From NCBI GenBank assembly GCA_026129745.1, contig JAHCHL010000005.1:1-64000 (forward strand): a DNA stretch of 64,000 nucleotides, written 5' to 3'. Below are positions 16,942-25,892 of the stretch, piece after piece. Source of the stretch: Fimbriimonadales bacterium. Lineage in GTDB: Bacteria > Armatimonadota > Fimbriimonadia > Fimbriimonadales > ATM1. The notes beneath the pieces are model-generated. The model was not told the origin of the DNA. It worked only from the letters and a program-made list of their open reading frames with translations, and made no database searches. A program made the translations under genes and the position numbers. The first letter of the stretch is position 1; every line of letters begins with the position of its first letter.

Positions 16942-17790
16942 TCACCCTCGAATCTTTCTCACAGCCTCGACTTGAGAGATCATCCTCCGCCCGGATCGCT
17001 CTGGATGCGGTTCCAGCATCTTCACCCCGAAAACCTCGCCGAAGCCTTCGATGTCGATCTCGCTCAGCCACCCTTCTTCCCATAGCTTTCGGCTCGCAGC
17101 CTCGACCAAGAACAGGGCGACCGTCTTGTGATCGGGAGGCACGCCATGCATTTCGATGTCCGGAAGCCCCATCTTCGACATCCCGCGAGTGAATGCGGTG
17201 CCCTCCTGTGGAGTCTCTGTCCATCGAACGACGACATTGAGATCGTAACGAACTGCGTTCGGGTCTTTGTGCAGTTCATCGTAAAGAGAACGCTCCGGCC
17301 AAAATCGCTGTGCGACTGTGTCGAATACAAGCCGTGAACCAACTGCTTCGTTGATCGCATCAGCGGTGTGCCATGCGAAACTCAATGCAGCAGTCGAATC
17401 CATCGCAGTCTCCGAAATGTAACTCACGCGAAACAGCGCGACCGTGTTGTCCAGCAATCTTCCAATGTCGTCAGGAACATCTGCGTCGGGTTCTGCAAGC
17501 GCATCCGGTCGAAAGAGATATGGGTTCGAATCGGGCCTGACTCTGCCAATGTGAAAACGAATGTCGCTGAGAACTAATCCTTCTTTCTTCCCAAGCCGCG
17601 CACGATGGGGGTTCTCACCAAGTACACGATTGAGAATGTCTGAATCGCTCGGCCTGTCGTCGACACTCGAATAAACCCAAAATTCGATTCGCACTTGCGG
17701 CGGAATCGGTGGCTTGCGTTTGCGTCCAGCCAAATAGATCGCTGCGCCGACAGCGATGATCGCTGCAACGAACGCAAGAAAAACAGTCAA
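16942..17790 (-). CDS. membrane-anchored protein of unknown function
   Basis: A 282-residue protein with one N-terminal membrane segment (residues 3-22, then GRKRK) and a long soluble part of mixed alpha/beta type. I do not recognise a named family. It is acidic, with sequences such as FAWHTADAINEAVG in the centre and VALFLVEAASRKLW later. Start is TTG overlapping the stop of the zinc-ribbon gene as TTGA, and tyrS follows 28 bases downstream, so it is in one operon with tRNA synthetase and PII genes. The soluble part most likely faces the cytoplasm if the positive-inside rule holds. Confidence 0.6.
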   Translation of the reverse strand: MTVFLAFVAAIIAVGAAIYLAGRKRKPPIPPQVRIEFWVYSSVDDRPSDSDILNRVLGENPHRARLGKKEGLVLSDIRFHIGRVRPDSNPYLFRPDALAEPDADVPDDIGRLLDNTVALFRVSYISETAMDSTAALSFAWHTADAINEAVGSRLVFDTVAQRFWPERSLYDELHKDPNAVRYDLNVVVRWTETPQEGTAFTRGMSKMGLPDIEMHGVPPDHKTVALFLVEAASRKLWEEGWLSEIDIEGFGEVFGVKMLEPHPERSGRRMISQVEAVRKIRG

Positions 17791-18002
17791 GCGATTCGTC
17801 CTTCAATCCAATGCCGCGCTTCGTTCCACTCCTCATCGGTTAGGTTTGCGAAACAGCCCTCGCACAACCCCGCGTCATTGACTGGAGAGCCTTTGCAAAG
17901 CATGCAGTGACCTTTCGCCTTCGCCAGACGAACCGGATCGCCCTTGCGAAAGGCAAGGATCAGGTCTTCACGGTCGATCGCTTCGCTGTTGAATCGCCGC
18001 AT
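17787..18002 (-). CDS. small zinc-ribbon protein
   Basis: A 71-residue protein with two CxxC pairs (CMLC and CEGC) separated by about 12 residues, a likely zinc ribbon, and a helical C-terminus with aromatic residues (ARHWIEGRIA). The ATG at 18002 lies 8 bases after a CATAAT box on the minus strand; a TTG at 18005 is the alternative start. The gene overlaps the next one by TTGA. Function unknown. Confidence 0.6.
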   Translation of the reverse strand: MRRFNSEAIDREDLILAFRKGDPVRLAKAKGHCMLCKGSPVNDAGLCEGCFANLTDEEWNEARHWIEGRIA

Positions 18003-18010
18003 CAACGAAG

Positions 18011-18016
18011 ATTATG
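18011..18016 (-). promoter_or_regulatory. leaderless-type -10 box (zinc-ribbon/tyrS operon)
   Basis: CATAAT on the minus strand, 8 bases before ATG 18002 (5 before TTG 18005), with no Shine-Dalgarno between. It would drive the run of zinc-ribbon, anchored protein, tyrS and PII. Confidence 0.45.
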
Positions 18017-18098
18017 CCCCTAAGGAAAACTCGCACAGACCAAGAAAAACAAGGGCACGGGGTAAACTCTCTCCTTCTCGGAGGAGAAACCGGCCGAT

Positions 18099-18140
18099 AT
18101 GAGTCCTAAATCAGGCTCGGCGCGGAGGACTATAGCGTGA
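18099..18140 (+). CDS. possible 13-residue leader peptide of murA
   Basis: A short frame beginning with ATG, 11 bases after a good Shine-Dalgarno (CGGAGGAG at 18080-18087), and ending in TGA that overlaps the murA GTG as GTGA. The peptide is MSPKSGSARRTIA. The coupling geometry is the same as for neighbouring real genes in this window, which hints that it controls murA translation. No attenuator hairpin is evident. It may also be chance. Confidence 0.4.
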   Translation: MSPKSGSARRTIA

Positions 18141-19429
18141 GTTTGTACAGAATCCGTGGCGGGCGAGAATTGCATGGAAGCGTGCGTGTGCATGGAAGCA
18201 AGAACGCCGCGCTCGCAATTCTGTCTGGCGTCCTTTTGTGCGAAGAACCCGTGACGCTTCGAGGACTGCCTGCCGTTAGCGACGTCGAAACCAAACTCCA
18301 AATTCTCGAACAGTTTGGCGCAGTCATAGACAGGTGGGACGACGGAGAAACCGTCACCATCGACTGTTCCAATCTCAAAGATGCCGAGCCAGACCCTAAT
18401 ATGGTCCGAAATATCCGGACCTCGTTCTATGTGCTCGGGCCAATCCTCGCACGCCTCGGCAGCGCAAGAATCCCCCAACCCGGCGGCTGCAAAATCGGTG
18501 CGAGGCCGCTTGACTTCCACCTGAAGGGCCTTTCCCAGTTCGGTGCCGACGTCAGGCTCAACGGCGGATTCTATGAAGCCAAAGCCAAGAACCTTGTCGG
18601 AGCCGAGGTCTATCTCGACTTCCCGAGCGCCGGCGCAAGCCAGCACTTGATGGCAGCCGCCACACTCGCTGACGGCCAAACCGTCATCAAGAACGCCGCC
18701 ATGGAGCCGGAAGTCACCGCACTCGCAGACTTCCTCAACCGCATGGGCGCAAGGGTCGAAGGCGCAGGAACGAGCACCATCACGATCTCCGGAGTCACCA
18801 AACTTGGTGGCGGAGAGTACGTGATCCCCGCAGACCGACTCCAAGCGGGAACCTACCTTCTCGCAGGAGCAGCCACATTCGGCGACGTGACCGTCGAAGG
18901 AGTCCTACCGGAACACCAGGCGCCCGTCATCAGCAAATTGAAGGAAATGGGCGTAACCGTCGACGAAGGGCCTGATTGGATTCGCGTCGTTGGAAACAGG
19001 TTCATGCAAGCGATCAGCGTCAAAACGATGCCGTATCCGGGCTTCCCGACCGACATCCAGCAGCCGATGGCTGCACTACTCTCGATCGCTCACGGCGTCA
19101 GCACCCTTGAGGAAACCATTTACGAAAGCCGAATCGGCCACATCGACGAACTTAACAGGATGGGCGCGAAAATTCGCCAAGAAGGCCGAACGAGCATCAT
19201 TACAGGCGTCGACCACCTTCAAGGCGCAGTTGTAGAAGCGACCGACCTTCGCGCCGGAGCAGCGCTGGTTGTAGCTGGTCTGAGCGCAATCGGAGAAACG
19301 TACGTCAAGAACATTGTGTACATCGATCGTGGTTATCAGAAGTTCGAAGAGTCGCTGAGGTCGCTCGGCGCAGACATCGAGCGAATGCCGGTCGAAGAAT
19401 GGGAGAAGGCCGGTCAATGGTCCGGTTAA
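18137..19429 (+). CDS. murA: UDP-N-acetylglucosamine 1-carboxyvinyltransferase
   Basis: A 430-residue EPT-fold enzyme that transfers enolpyruvate from PEP to UDP-GlcNAc, the first committed step of peptidoglycan synthesis in the cytoplasm. HGSKNAALAIL at residues 19-29 carries the catalytic lysine (Lys22). LARLGSARIPQPGGCKIGARP carries the catalytic Cys near residue 117, so the enzyme should be fosfomycin-sensitive. The GTG start follows GGAGGA. It overlaps mreB by 13 bases and is preceded by a coupled mini-frame. The murA-mreB link ties precursor supply to rod-shape control. Confidence 0.97.
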   Translation: MSLYRIRGGRELHGSVRVHGSKNAALAILSGVLLCEEPVTLRGLPAVSDVETKLQILEQFGAVIDRWDDGETVTIDCSNLKDAEPDPNMVRNIRTSFYVLGPILARLGSARIPQPGGCKIGARPLDFHLKGLSQFGADVRLNGGFYEAKAKNLVGAEVYLDFPSAGASQHLMAAATLADGQTVIKNAAMEPEVTALADFLNRMGARVEGAGTSTITISGVTKLGGGEYVIPADRLQAGTYLLAGAATFGDVTVEGVLPEHQAPVISKLKEMGVTVDEGPDWIRVVGNRFMQAISVKTMPYPGFPTDIQQPMAALLSIAHGVSTLEETIYESRIGHIDELNRMGAKIRQEGRTSIITGVDHLQGAVVEATDLRAGAALVVAGLSAIGETYVKNIVYIDRGYQKFEESLRSLGADIERMPVEEWEKAGQWSG

Positions 19430-20424
19430 GCACCGAACTCGGAATCGATCTCGGAACTTCGAACATCCTCGTTTTCAAAAAAGGAGAGGGCATCGTCCTC
19501 GAAGAGCCGACCGTCGTCGCCCTCAACACGAAAACCAAGAAAGTGCTCGCCGTAGGCGAAGCCGCGCGCGAAATGCTTGGAAGAACCCCTGGCGACATCG
19601 TTGCGATTCGGCCACTCAAAGACGGCGTCATCGCTGACTACACGCACACACTCAAAATGCTCGAGTTCCTGCTCGACCGCGTAGCAGGCAAACGCAGACT
19701 GATGCGGCCGAAACTCGTGATCTGCGTCCCCAGCAGCGCAACGAACGTCGAACGCCGCGCAGTTAAACAAGCCGCGCAAGAAGCGGGCGCCGGCGACGTG
19801 ATCCCTATCGAAGAGCCGATGGCAGCGGCGATCGGAGCGGGAATGCCAATCAGCTCGCCCGGTGGAAACATGGTGGTCGACATTGGCGGAGGAACTACCG
19901 ACATCGCCGTCATCTCGTTGGGCGGACTCGTTATCTCCGAAAGCCTCCGCGTCGGTGGAAACAAACTCGACGAAGCGATTGTAAGACACATGCGCAGCGT
20001 CTACAACTTGATGGTCGGAGAAAGAACTGCCGAAGAAATCAAAATGAAAATCGGCTCCGCTTATCCGCTCGAACAAGAGTTGCGACTGGATGTTCGCGGC
20101 AGAGACCTGATGGCCGGCCTCCCACGAACCGTCGAAGTCAGCAGCGAAGAAATCAGAGAAGCGCTCTCAGACCCGCTGAAACAAATCACCGAGAAAGTCT
20201 GTGCCGTGCTTGAACAAACGCCGCCCGAACTTGGCAGCGACATTATCACGCGGGGCATCGTCGTAACAGGTGGAGGAGCGCTATTGCGCGGCATCGACTA
20301 TTTGCTGTCTGCAGTAACGGAAGTGCCGGTTCGAGTCGCAGACAACGCAATCCACTGTGTCGCGCTCGGAACAGGAAGAACGCTCGAAGAGTTGCCGAAG
20401 CTCACAAGAGCCGCAAGAAGATAA
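19417..20424 (+). CDS. mreB: rod shape-determining protein MreB
   Basis: A 335-residue bacterial actin. GIDLGTSN (about 9-16) is phosphate loop 1, VDIGGGTTDIAV (about 155) is phosphate loop 2 and VVTGGGALLRG (about 280) is the adenosine motif. It forms filaments under the membrane that guide elongation-phase cell wall synthesis. ATG 19417 with GGAGAAGG upstream is chosen over 19399; both lie inside the end of murA. No mreC or mreD follows; instead an SLH-domain gene is 18 bases downstream. Confidence 0.96.
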   Translation: MVRLSTELGIDLGTSNILVFKKGEGIVLEEPTVVALNTKTKKVLAVGEAAREMLGRTPGDIVAIRPLKDGVIADYTHTLKMLEFLLDRVAGKRRLMRPKLVICVPSSATNVERRAVKQAAQEAGAGDVIPIEEPMAAAIGAGMPISSPGGNMVVDIGGGTTDIAVISLGGLVISESLRVGGNKLDEAIVRHMRSVYNLMVGERTAEEIKMKIGSAYPLEQELRLDVRGRDLMAGLPRTVEVSSEEIREALSDPLKQITEKVCAVLEQTPPELGSDIITRGIVVTGGGALLRGIDYLLSAVTEVPVRVADNAIHCVALGTGRTLEELPKLTRAARR

Positions 20425-20442
20425 AGAACGGAGAACAACTAT

Positions 20443-20895
20443 ATGTGGTTTGACACCATCATCGCCGCCATCGCAGTCGCGCTGCAAGTCGGAGGCTACT
20501 CCGATGTATCGAGAGATCACTGGGCCGCTAAACCAATCGAAAACCTCGTCGCAGCGAAAATGCTTCCGCCAGGAGAAGGCAAAGCGTTTCAAGGAGATCG
20601 CCCAGTTACGCGATACGAGTTCGCTGTCCTCATGGATCGATTCATTCAGGACATTCGCAAATCATTCCTAAGACAGCCTGTGCCGAAAGAATTGAATCTC
20701 GCCAACATCAAAGGAAGAGACGCCGATGGATCGCAAGCGGCGATGGTAAGGCTCGCCAAAGATGGCTTCCTTCCGTACGAGTCTCCCATATTCAGAGGCC
20801 CTACCGAAACGATCACGCCCGAAATGATGTCGATCGCAATGGCACAAATTGCCCAGCGAATCGGGCAGCTATTCAGAGACAAAGATGACGACTGA
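20443..20895 (+). CDS. SLH-domain protein
   Basis: A 150-residue protein with a hydrophobic N-terminus (residues 4-16) and one S-layer homology domain (YSDVSRDHWAAKPIENLVAAKML to about residue 65). The domain includes the VTRYEFAVLM end typical of SLH. SLH repeats bind secondary wall polysaccharide; a single domain suggests it multimerises or that the rest is a variant. The C-terminal half is helical with a charged tail. It starts after GGAGAA and follows mreB by 18 bases, so it is probably made with the wall-synthesis proteins. Confidence 0.7.
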   Translation: MWFDTIIAAIAVALQVGGYSDVSRDHWAAKPIENLVAAKMLPPGEGKAFQGDRPVTRYEFAVLMDRFIQDIRKSFLRQPVPKELNLANIKGRDADGSQAAMVRLAKDGFLPYESPIFRGPTETITPEMMSIAMAQIAQRIGQLFRDKDDD

Positions 20896-22261
20896 GGCCA
20901 GCCACGGCCAAGACTTCCTTTCGAAGTTTGGCCGATTGCCGCAAAGCGCATTCCCACAGCAAATTGCCCGCGCATACCGTCTGCTGCATGACAGGCAGTG
21001 GTATTCGCAACAAGAAACCCGCGATTACCAGCTTAATCTCGCAAAGACAATCACGTCTCACGCATCGAAGAACGTTCCAGTCTATCGAGACCTTTACGGC
21101 GAAGAGATCGAAATCAGAAGCTGGGAAGACTTTCAATCTCTGCCGACGCTTACACGCACAAAATACTCTGCAGCCGAAAGCGATCAGAAGGTCGCAGAGC
21201 GCACTCCACCGAACTCCAAAACAATCGGCTCCAGCCCGACGAGCGGAACGACCGGTGCGATGGTCTGGATCGCACACACACCCCTCGCAAACGCATGGCG
21301 ATGCGCTTGCATCTTGCGCGAGTTCGAATGGCTCGGTGTAGAACCATCAGGTGACTGCGCGATTTGCAGACAGCCTGTCAGTCACGACTCGCCGGACTGG
21401 AGCGATGAAATCGGCGCAGAGGTTACGCCATGTTGGGTGCATCCCGCGATCCAAGAATTGCTGCCCATTGGACGCGGATACAAATTCGACATCGGTCTTC
21501 CAATTCGCAAAATCGCTGACTCGATCATGGAGCTTCAACCAGCGTTCCTCCACGGAACGCCATCGTTCTTTCTTTCCATCGCCGAGTTCTTAGAAGGCTT
21601 TCGACCCAAAGCGATTCTAACAATTAGCGAACAGCTCTTTCCAGACGCTAAGAGGAAACTCGAAAACGCATACGGTGCTCCGGTCTTCGACACATACGCC
21701 GCCGTCGAAGTCAATCGTGTTGCCGCAAGTTGTCCCAATTCCGATGGCTATCATGTTCATGATGAAAACGTCATCTTCGAAGTGCTGGACGAAAAGGGAA
21801 GGCCAACTCCACAAGGCGAAACGGGGCGAGTCGTGATTACATCCCTGCATAATTTCGCAACACCGATCATTCGATACGAACTGGGCGACCTTGCCGAACT
21901 CGGCGTACCCTGCAGTTGCAGTCGAGGACTGACGAAAGTCGAAACGTTTCATGGAAGGCAAGTGAGCAGAATGATGCTCGGAAACGGAAAGTACCGCGTC
22001 GCAACATCGTTGATTCTCACGCTCCGAGATTTGCCGCAAGTGAATCAAGTTCAGATCGTGCAATCGACGCTTGACCGCTTCAAGGTCGCTTACGTCGCAA
22101 ACAGAGATATCACTGACGACGAAAAGCGAAAGGTGCAAACCGTGTTTGAGCAGCTCGCAGAGCGCAAAGTGCAAGTGAACTTCTGCCGCGTCGAACGGAT
22201 ACCGCCGCTGCCAAACGGCAAAACGCCACCCTTCGTCGTCGATCCTGGACTCGCTGGATGA
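20885..22261 (+). CDS. PaaK-like adenylate-forming enzyme
   Basis: A 458-residue ANL-superfamily protein of the phenylacetate-CoA ligase / CapK type. The AMP motif is SSPTSGTTG (about 105-113); later come FDTYAAVEVNRVA and the GRVVITSL / YELGDLAELG region. Members activate aryl or other carboxylic acids as AMP esters; the CapK branch acts in surface polysaccharide. The substrate cannot be given. The ATG at 20885 lies inside the end of the SLH gene (11-base overlap), so the two are co-expressed. A TTG at 20849 in the same frame is an alternative. Confidence 0.75.
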   Translation: MTTEASHGQDFLSKFGRLPQSAFPQQIARAYRLLHDRQWYSQQETRDYQLNLAKTITSHASKNVPVYRDLYGEEIEIRSWEDFQSLPTLTRTKYSAAESDQKVAERTPPNSKTIGSSPTSGTTGAMVWIAHTPLANAWRCACILREFEWLGVEPSGDCAICRQPVSHDSPDWSDEIGAEVTPCWVHPAIQELLPIGRGYKFDIGLPIRKIADSIMELQPAFLHGTPSFFLSIAEFLEGFRPKAILTISEQLFPDAKRKLENAYGAPVFDTYAAVEVNRVAASCPNSDGYHVHDENVIFEVLDEKGRPTPQGETGRVVITSLHNFATPIIRYELGDLAELGVPCSCSRGLTKVETFHGRQVSRMMLGNGKYRVATSLILTLRDLPQVNQVQIVQSTLDRFKVAYVANRDITDDEKRKVQTVFEQLAERKVQVNFCRVERIPPLPNGKTPPFVVDPGLAG

Positions 22262-22352
22262 ACGCAGTGCAAATCGCATAGCGCCGAGCAACCTCCAAAG
22301 TCTCCTCGGAGAATCTTTCGAAAGCCTGCAAACTTGCGGTAACGTTACAGCC

Positions 22353-25300
22353 ATGCGCAGTTTGTCAGCTGTCTTTGCCTCCCTTGTTGCCGTAGCTTCC
22401 TTTGCCCAGATTGGCCCAATCGAGTCCAAACCCATTCGGGGAATGCGCCAGCCCGCGATCAGCCCGGATGGTTCGAAGATCGCCTTCCAGTGGCGTGGTG
22501 ACATTTGGGTCGTGCCATCAGAAGGCGGAAAGGCCCTCAGAGTGACCAGCCACATCGAGCTGGAAACGACACCGATTTGGAGCCCGGACGGCAAGTGGAT
22601 CGCATTCACCAGCGACCGCCACGGCAACAATGACGTCTTCGCCATCCCGGCAGAAGGCGGCGAACCCAGGCAGTTGACTTACAGCGGCAATAACGAAACC
22701 GCCACAAGCTGGTCCCCAGACGGCAGGTGGATCGCTTTCGCCGGCCAGCGCGACTCGACTTTCGGCGGCATCTTCGTGCTTGACGTGAGAACATTGAGAT
22801 TTCGCTTGATCGCAGAAGACTATCAAGGTCTCAGCAACCCGCGATTCTCTCCGGATGGTCGCTCGATTGTCGCAACAAGGCTCGGCTTCACATGGACAAG
22901 GCCCCGCTATCACGGCGGCAACGCCGCGCAAATCGTCGTCATCGACATCGCCACAGGAGCCGTGCGCAGAATCGTCGACAACGAACGACAAAACCTCTGG
23001 CCGCAATTCTCGCACGACGGGAGGACCATCTATGCAGTCAGTTACGGTGAAGTGACGCCAAGTTCCCGAAACATCTTCGACAAGCCCGAGAAGTTCGTCG
23101 ACAACGCAAACAAAACGCCCAACCTCTGGAGATTCGATATGAACGGCCGAGGAACGAGAGTCACCGACTCCGTCGGCGAGCCGATTCGACACTTCTCCAT
23201 TTCGAACGACGGAACGATCGTCTACGAACGCGCCGGCGATCTGCACGTCTTGAAAGGCAACGCCACGAAGAAACTCGACATCGTTGTCTTCTCCGATGCG
23301 AAGCAGAGCACGATCGAGCGGCAAGTCCTCACCAGCGGCGCATCCGAAGCAGTCGTGTCTCCGGACGGAAAAACGTTCGCATTCGTCGCAGGCGCAGAAC
23401 TGTGGACGGTCCCGATCGAAAAAGGCGAAGGCAGAAACAAAGACGATGCCACAAGGTTGACCGACTACCCAGGCGTCGATGGCGAAATCGAGTGGGCACG
23501 CTCCGGCGACAAACTCTTCTTCGTAAGCGACCGCGATGGAGCAAGAAAACTGTTCTCAATCGAAACCGCGACAAAGAGAGTCGAACAGATAACGTTCGCA
23601 GAAGCCGACGTCCTCTCTCCAAAACTTTCTCCCGACGGAACGACGCTCGCTTTCTGGGTTGCCGGAACGGATGGCGGCCTCTATACGTGGAGAACGAGCG
23701 GAATCTCAGCGCCAAGAAAAGTTGTCCACCAGCCAGGCTCCCACTTCTTCGGCACCAGCGCGGGCGAATTCGCATGGTCGCCTGACAGCAAATGGATCGC
23801 CTTCACACGAAGGCAAGAAGGCGGAACGTGGAACGTTTGGATCGTCCCAGCAGCCGGCGGTGCTGAGCAAAACGTCACGAGAAGAAACGTCAATCACGGC
23901 TCGATCGGATGGTCCGCCGACGGCAAGTTCCTTTACCTGAACTCTTCGAGAGAAGGCGGCGGGTTCTTTGTCCTTCCGCTCCAAAAAGAAACTGAAGACC
24001 CGCAAGAAGTCAAGCTCAAGTACCAAAAGCCCGAATCGCTCTCGATTGAAATCGACTTCGATGATATTCATTTGAGGTTGCGCCGATTCTTCACACAGTC
24101 CCCGAACGGAAACGTGCTCGCCGACAAAGAAACCGGAAAAGTCTACTTCCTAAGCGCAGGTGGAATGTGGCAAGCGGACTACAACGGGGAAAACGTCAGA
24201 CAAATCGTTCCTAACGTTTCCTCGTTCACGCTATCCGAAGACGGCAAAACCGCATTCGGTCTTCGCGGCGGAATGCCATTCAAAGTGACGCTTAGCGGAA
24301 ACTATCCGTCAAACGACGTCGCTTTCCGTGCAGAGCTCGTCCAAGACGCCGACCAAGTTCGCAAAGCGGCCTTCATCGAGTTTTGGAGAATGTACAACCG
24401 TGGCTTCTACGATGAAAACTTCCATGGCAGAGACTGGCTGAGCATTCGCGCTCGATACGAACCGCTTCTCGAAGGCGTCGGACATCGACGCGAATTCGCA
24501 GAGCTTCTTAATCAAATGGTCGGCGAACTCGAAGCGTCGCACACGGAAGTCGGAGCATCGCCAGGCGGTACGCCAGGAAGCCCCAGCGTCAGTCATCCAG
24601 GTTTCCTTTTCGATTACTCCTATGAAGGCCCTGGAATCAAAGTCAAAGGCGTCTACGACAAGAGCCCGGCATCATACGAAAAGACGCAAATCAAACCGGG
24701 CGAATACGTCATGGCGATCAATGGCGTAGACGTCACGCTCGATGAAAAACTCTGGGACGTTTTGCACAACCAGGGCGGGCGCGACCTGACGTTCCTCGTC
24801 AATTCGACTCCGACCAAAGACGGAGCGAGAGAAGTGAAGTACCGGGCGCTGTCATCAGGCGCATGGTCGAACTACCGCTACGAACAGTGGGTCGAAGAAA
24901 ACCGAAAGAAAGTCGAAAACGCTTCGGGTGGAAAGATTGGATACGTCCACATCCGCGGAATGGGCGGCGGTGACAGAACGCGATTCCAAGAAGAGTTCCA
25001 TGAATTCAAGCAAGGCAAAGAAGCGATGATCATCGACGTCCGGTTCAACGGCGGTGGCAACATTAGCGACTCGCTCGTCGACGTCCTCGAACGTCAGCCC
25101 CACGGATTCTACAAACCGCGCGACGGATGGGTTGAAACCGCGCCGAATACTGAAGTCTGGAATAAACCCATCGTCGTGCTCCACAACGAAAACAGCTTCT
25201 CGAATGCGGAAATGTTTCCATATGCGATGAAAGAGCGCGGGCTTGCAAAACTCATCGGAATGCCAACGTCAGGCTACGTCATCTGGACCTGGGGCGGAAG

Positions 25301-25484
25301 ACTCGTCGACGGCACGAGCATCCGAATGCCGATGAGCGGTGTCTATCGCATGGACGGAACCCCGATGGAGAACATGGGCCAACAGCCGGACATCAAAATT
25401 CCGTGGTCGAACGAAGACTTCATGGCAGGAAAAGATCCGCAGCTCGATCGCGCAATTCAAGAACTGCTCAGAGGCATGAGATGA
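22353..25484 (+). CDS. tricorn-like S41 peptidase with TolB/PD40 propellers
   Basis: A 1043-residue exported protease. The signal peptide is residues 1-18. Two PD40/WD-type propellers follow: repeats such as AISPDGSKIAF, IWSPDGKWIAF and SWSPDGRWIAF at regular spacing, then more from about 320 to 530. Next a PDZ-like region (IKPGEYVMAINGVDV) and the C-terminal S41 core, with IIDVRFNGGG and the serine motif NENSFSNAEMF. The order matches the archaeal tricorn protease. It probably degrades peptides outside the cytoplasm. The ATG is 9 bases after a TAACGT element. It overlaps the following gene by ATGA. Confidence 0.9.
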   Translation: MRSLSAVFASLVAVASFAQIGPIESKPIRGMRQPAISPDGSKIAFQWRGDIWVVPSEGGKALRVTSHIELETTPIWSPDGKWIAFTSDRHGNNDVFAIPAEGGEPRQLTYSGNNETATSWSPDGRWIAFAGQRDSTFGGIFVLDVRTLRFRLIAEDYQGLSNPRFSPDGRSIVATRLGFTWTRPRYHGGNAAQIVVIDIATGAVRRIVDNERQNLWPQFSHDGRTIYAVSYGEVTPSSRNIFDKPEKFVDNANKTPNLWRFDMNGRGTRVTDSVGEPIRHFSISNDGTIVYERAGDLHVLKGNATKKLDIVVFSDAKQSTIERQVLTSGASEAVVSPDGKTFAFVAGAELWTVPIEKGEGRNKDDATRLTDYPGVDGEIEWARSGDKLFFVSDRDGARKLFSIETATKRVEQITFAEADVLSPKLSPDGTTLAFWVAGTDGGLYTWRTSGISAPRKVVHQPGSHFFGTSAGEFAWSPDSKWIAFTRRQEGGTWNVWIVPAAGGAEQNVTRRNVNHGSIGWSADGKFLYLNSSREGGGFFVLPLQKETEDPQEVKLKYQKPESLSIEIDFDDIHLRLRRFFTQSPNGNVLADKETGKVYFLSAGGMWQADYNGENVRQIVPNVSSFTLSEDGKTAFGLRGGMPFKVTLSGNYPSNDVAFRAELVQDADQVRKAAFIEFWRMYNRGFYDENFHGRDWLSIRARYEPLLEGVGHRREFAELLNQMVGELEASHTEVGASPGGTPGSPSVSHPGFLFDYSYEGPGIKVKGVYDKSPASYEKTQIKPGEYVMAINGVDVTLDEKLWDVLHNQGGRDLTFLVNSTPTKDGAREVKYRALSSGAWSNYRYEQWVEENRKKVENASGGKIGYVHIRGMGGGDRTRFQEEFHEFKQGKEAMIIDVRFNGGGNISDSLVDVLERQPHGFYKPRDGWVETAPNTEVWNKPIVVLHNENSFSNAEMFPYAMKERGLAKLIGMPTSGYVIWTWGGRLVDGTSIRMPMSGVYRMDGTPMENMGQQPDIKIPWSNEDFMAGKDPQLDRAIQELLRGMR

Positions 25485-25696
25485 GTCAATCGGAACAACC
25501 CAAACGCAAATGGCCGTGGCTGATTTACTACGGCTTCTTGGTGGCGCTCGTATCTGGAGCGTTGATGGCAGGAAAGTACATCGTCGGACAAATCGAGTTC
25601 ATCCTTCCATTCACGATCGGACTCGGAGTCCTGATGATACTTCTCGGCTATTACGGCGAAATCAAACGAAAGCAAGGAAAGCAAGAAGGAGAGTGA
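25481..25696 (+). CDS. small two-TM membrane protein
   Basis: A 71-residue protein with a charged N-terminus (QSEQPKRKWPW), two hydrophobic helices (about 13-32 and 37-55) and a lysine-rich tail. It starts by ATGA overlap with the tricorn-like protease stop. Nothing in it points to a family; it could be an accessory or anchor of the protease. Confidence 0.55.
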   Translation: MSQSEQPKRKWPWLIYYGFLVALVSGALMAGKYIVGQIEFILPFTIGLGVLMILLGYYGEIKRKQGKQEGE

Positions 25697-25700
25697 CGCC

Positions 25701-25892
25701 ATGGATGAGTTTATCAAAGCAATGGCGGACAAAGTAGGAATCGACGAAGCGACGGCAGAGAAAGTCGTCGAATTCCTAAAAGAAAACGCCGATCAAATAC
25801 CGGCTTTGCTCGGCAAAACAGGACTGATCGACAATCTCCCTGCAGGACTTGGTGACAAGTTGCAAGGTCTGCTCGGTGGCGACAAAGACTAA
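25701..25892 (+). CDS. small helical protein of unknown function
   Basis: A 63-residue protein with a Shine-Dalgarno GGAGAG before ATG. It is all helix and rich in Lys/Glu in the first half, then LLGKTGLIDNLPAGLGDKLQGLLGG, similar in style to small DUF2780/DUF2267-like proteins, but this is only a resemblance. The stop shares CTAA with the convergent ATPase gene. Confidence 0.5.
   Translation: MDEFIKAMADKVGIDEATAEKVVEFLKENADQIPALLGKTGLIDNLPAGLGDKLQGLLGGDKD

Noticed and set aside
17521-17535. GGTTCGAATC-like sequence resembling a tRNA T-loop.
   Set aside because: It lies inside a coding sequence and no cloverleaf can be drawn around it.
18020-18844. A 274-residue minus-strand frame opposite murA.
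   Set aside because: Shadow of murA; repetitive Asp/Gly-rich composition and no recognisable domain.
22518-23324. A 268-residue minus-strand frame inside the tricorn-like gene.
   Set aside because: Antisense shadow with no start signal or domain.
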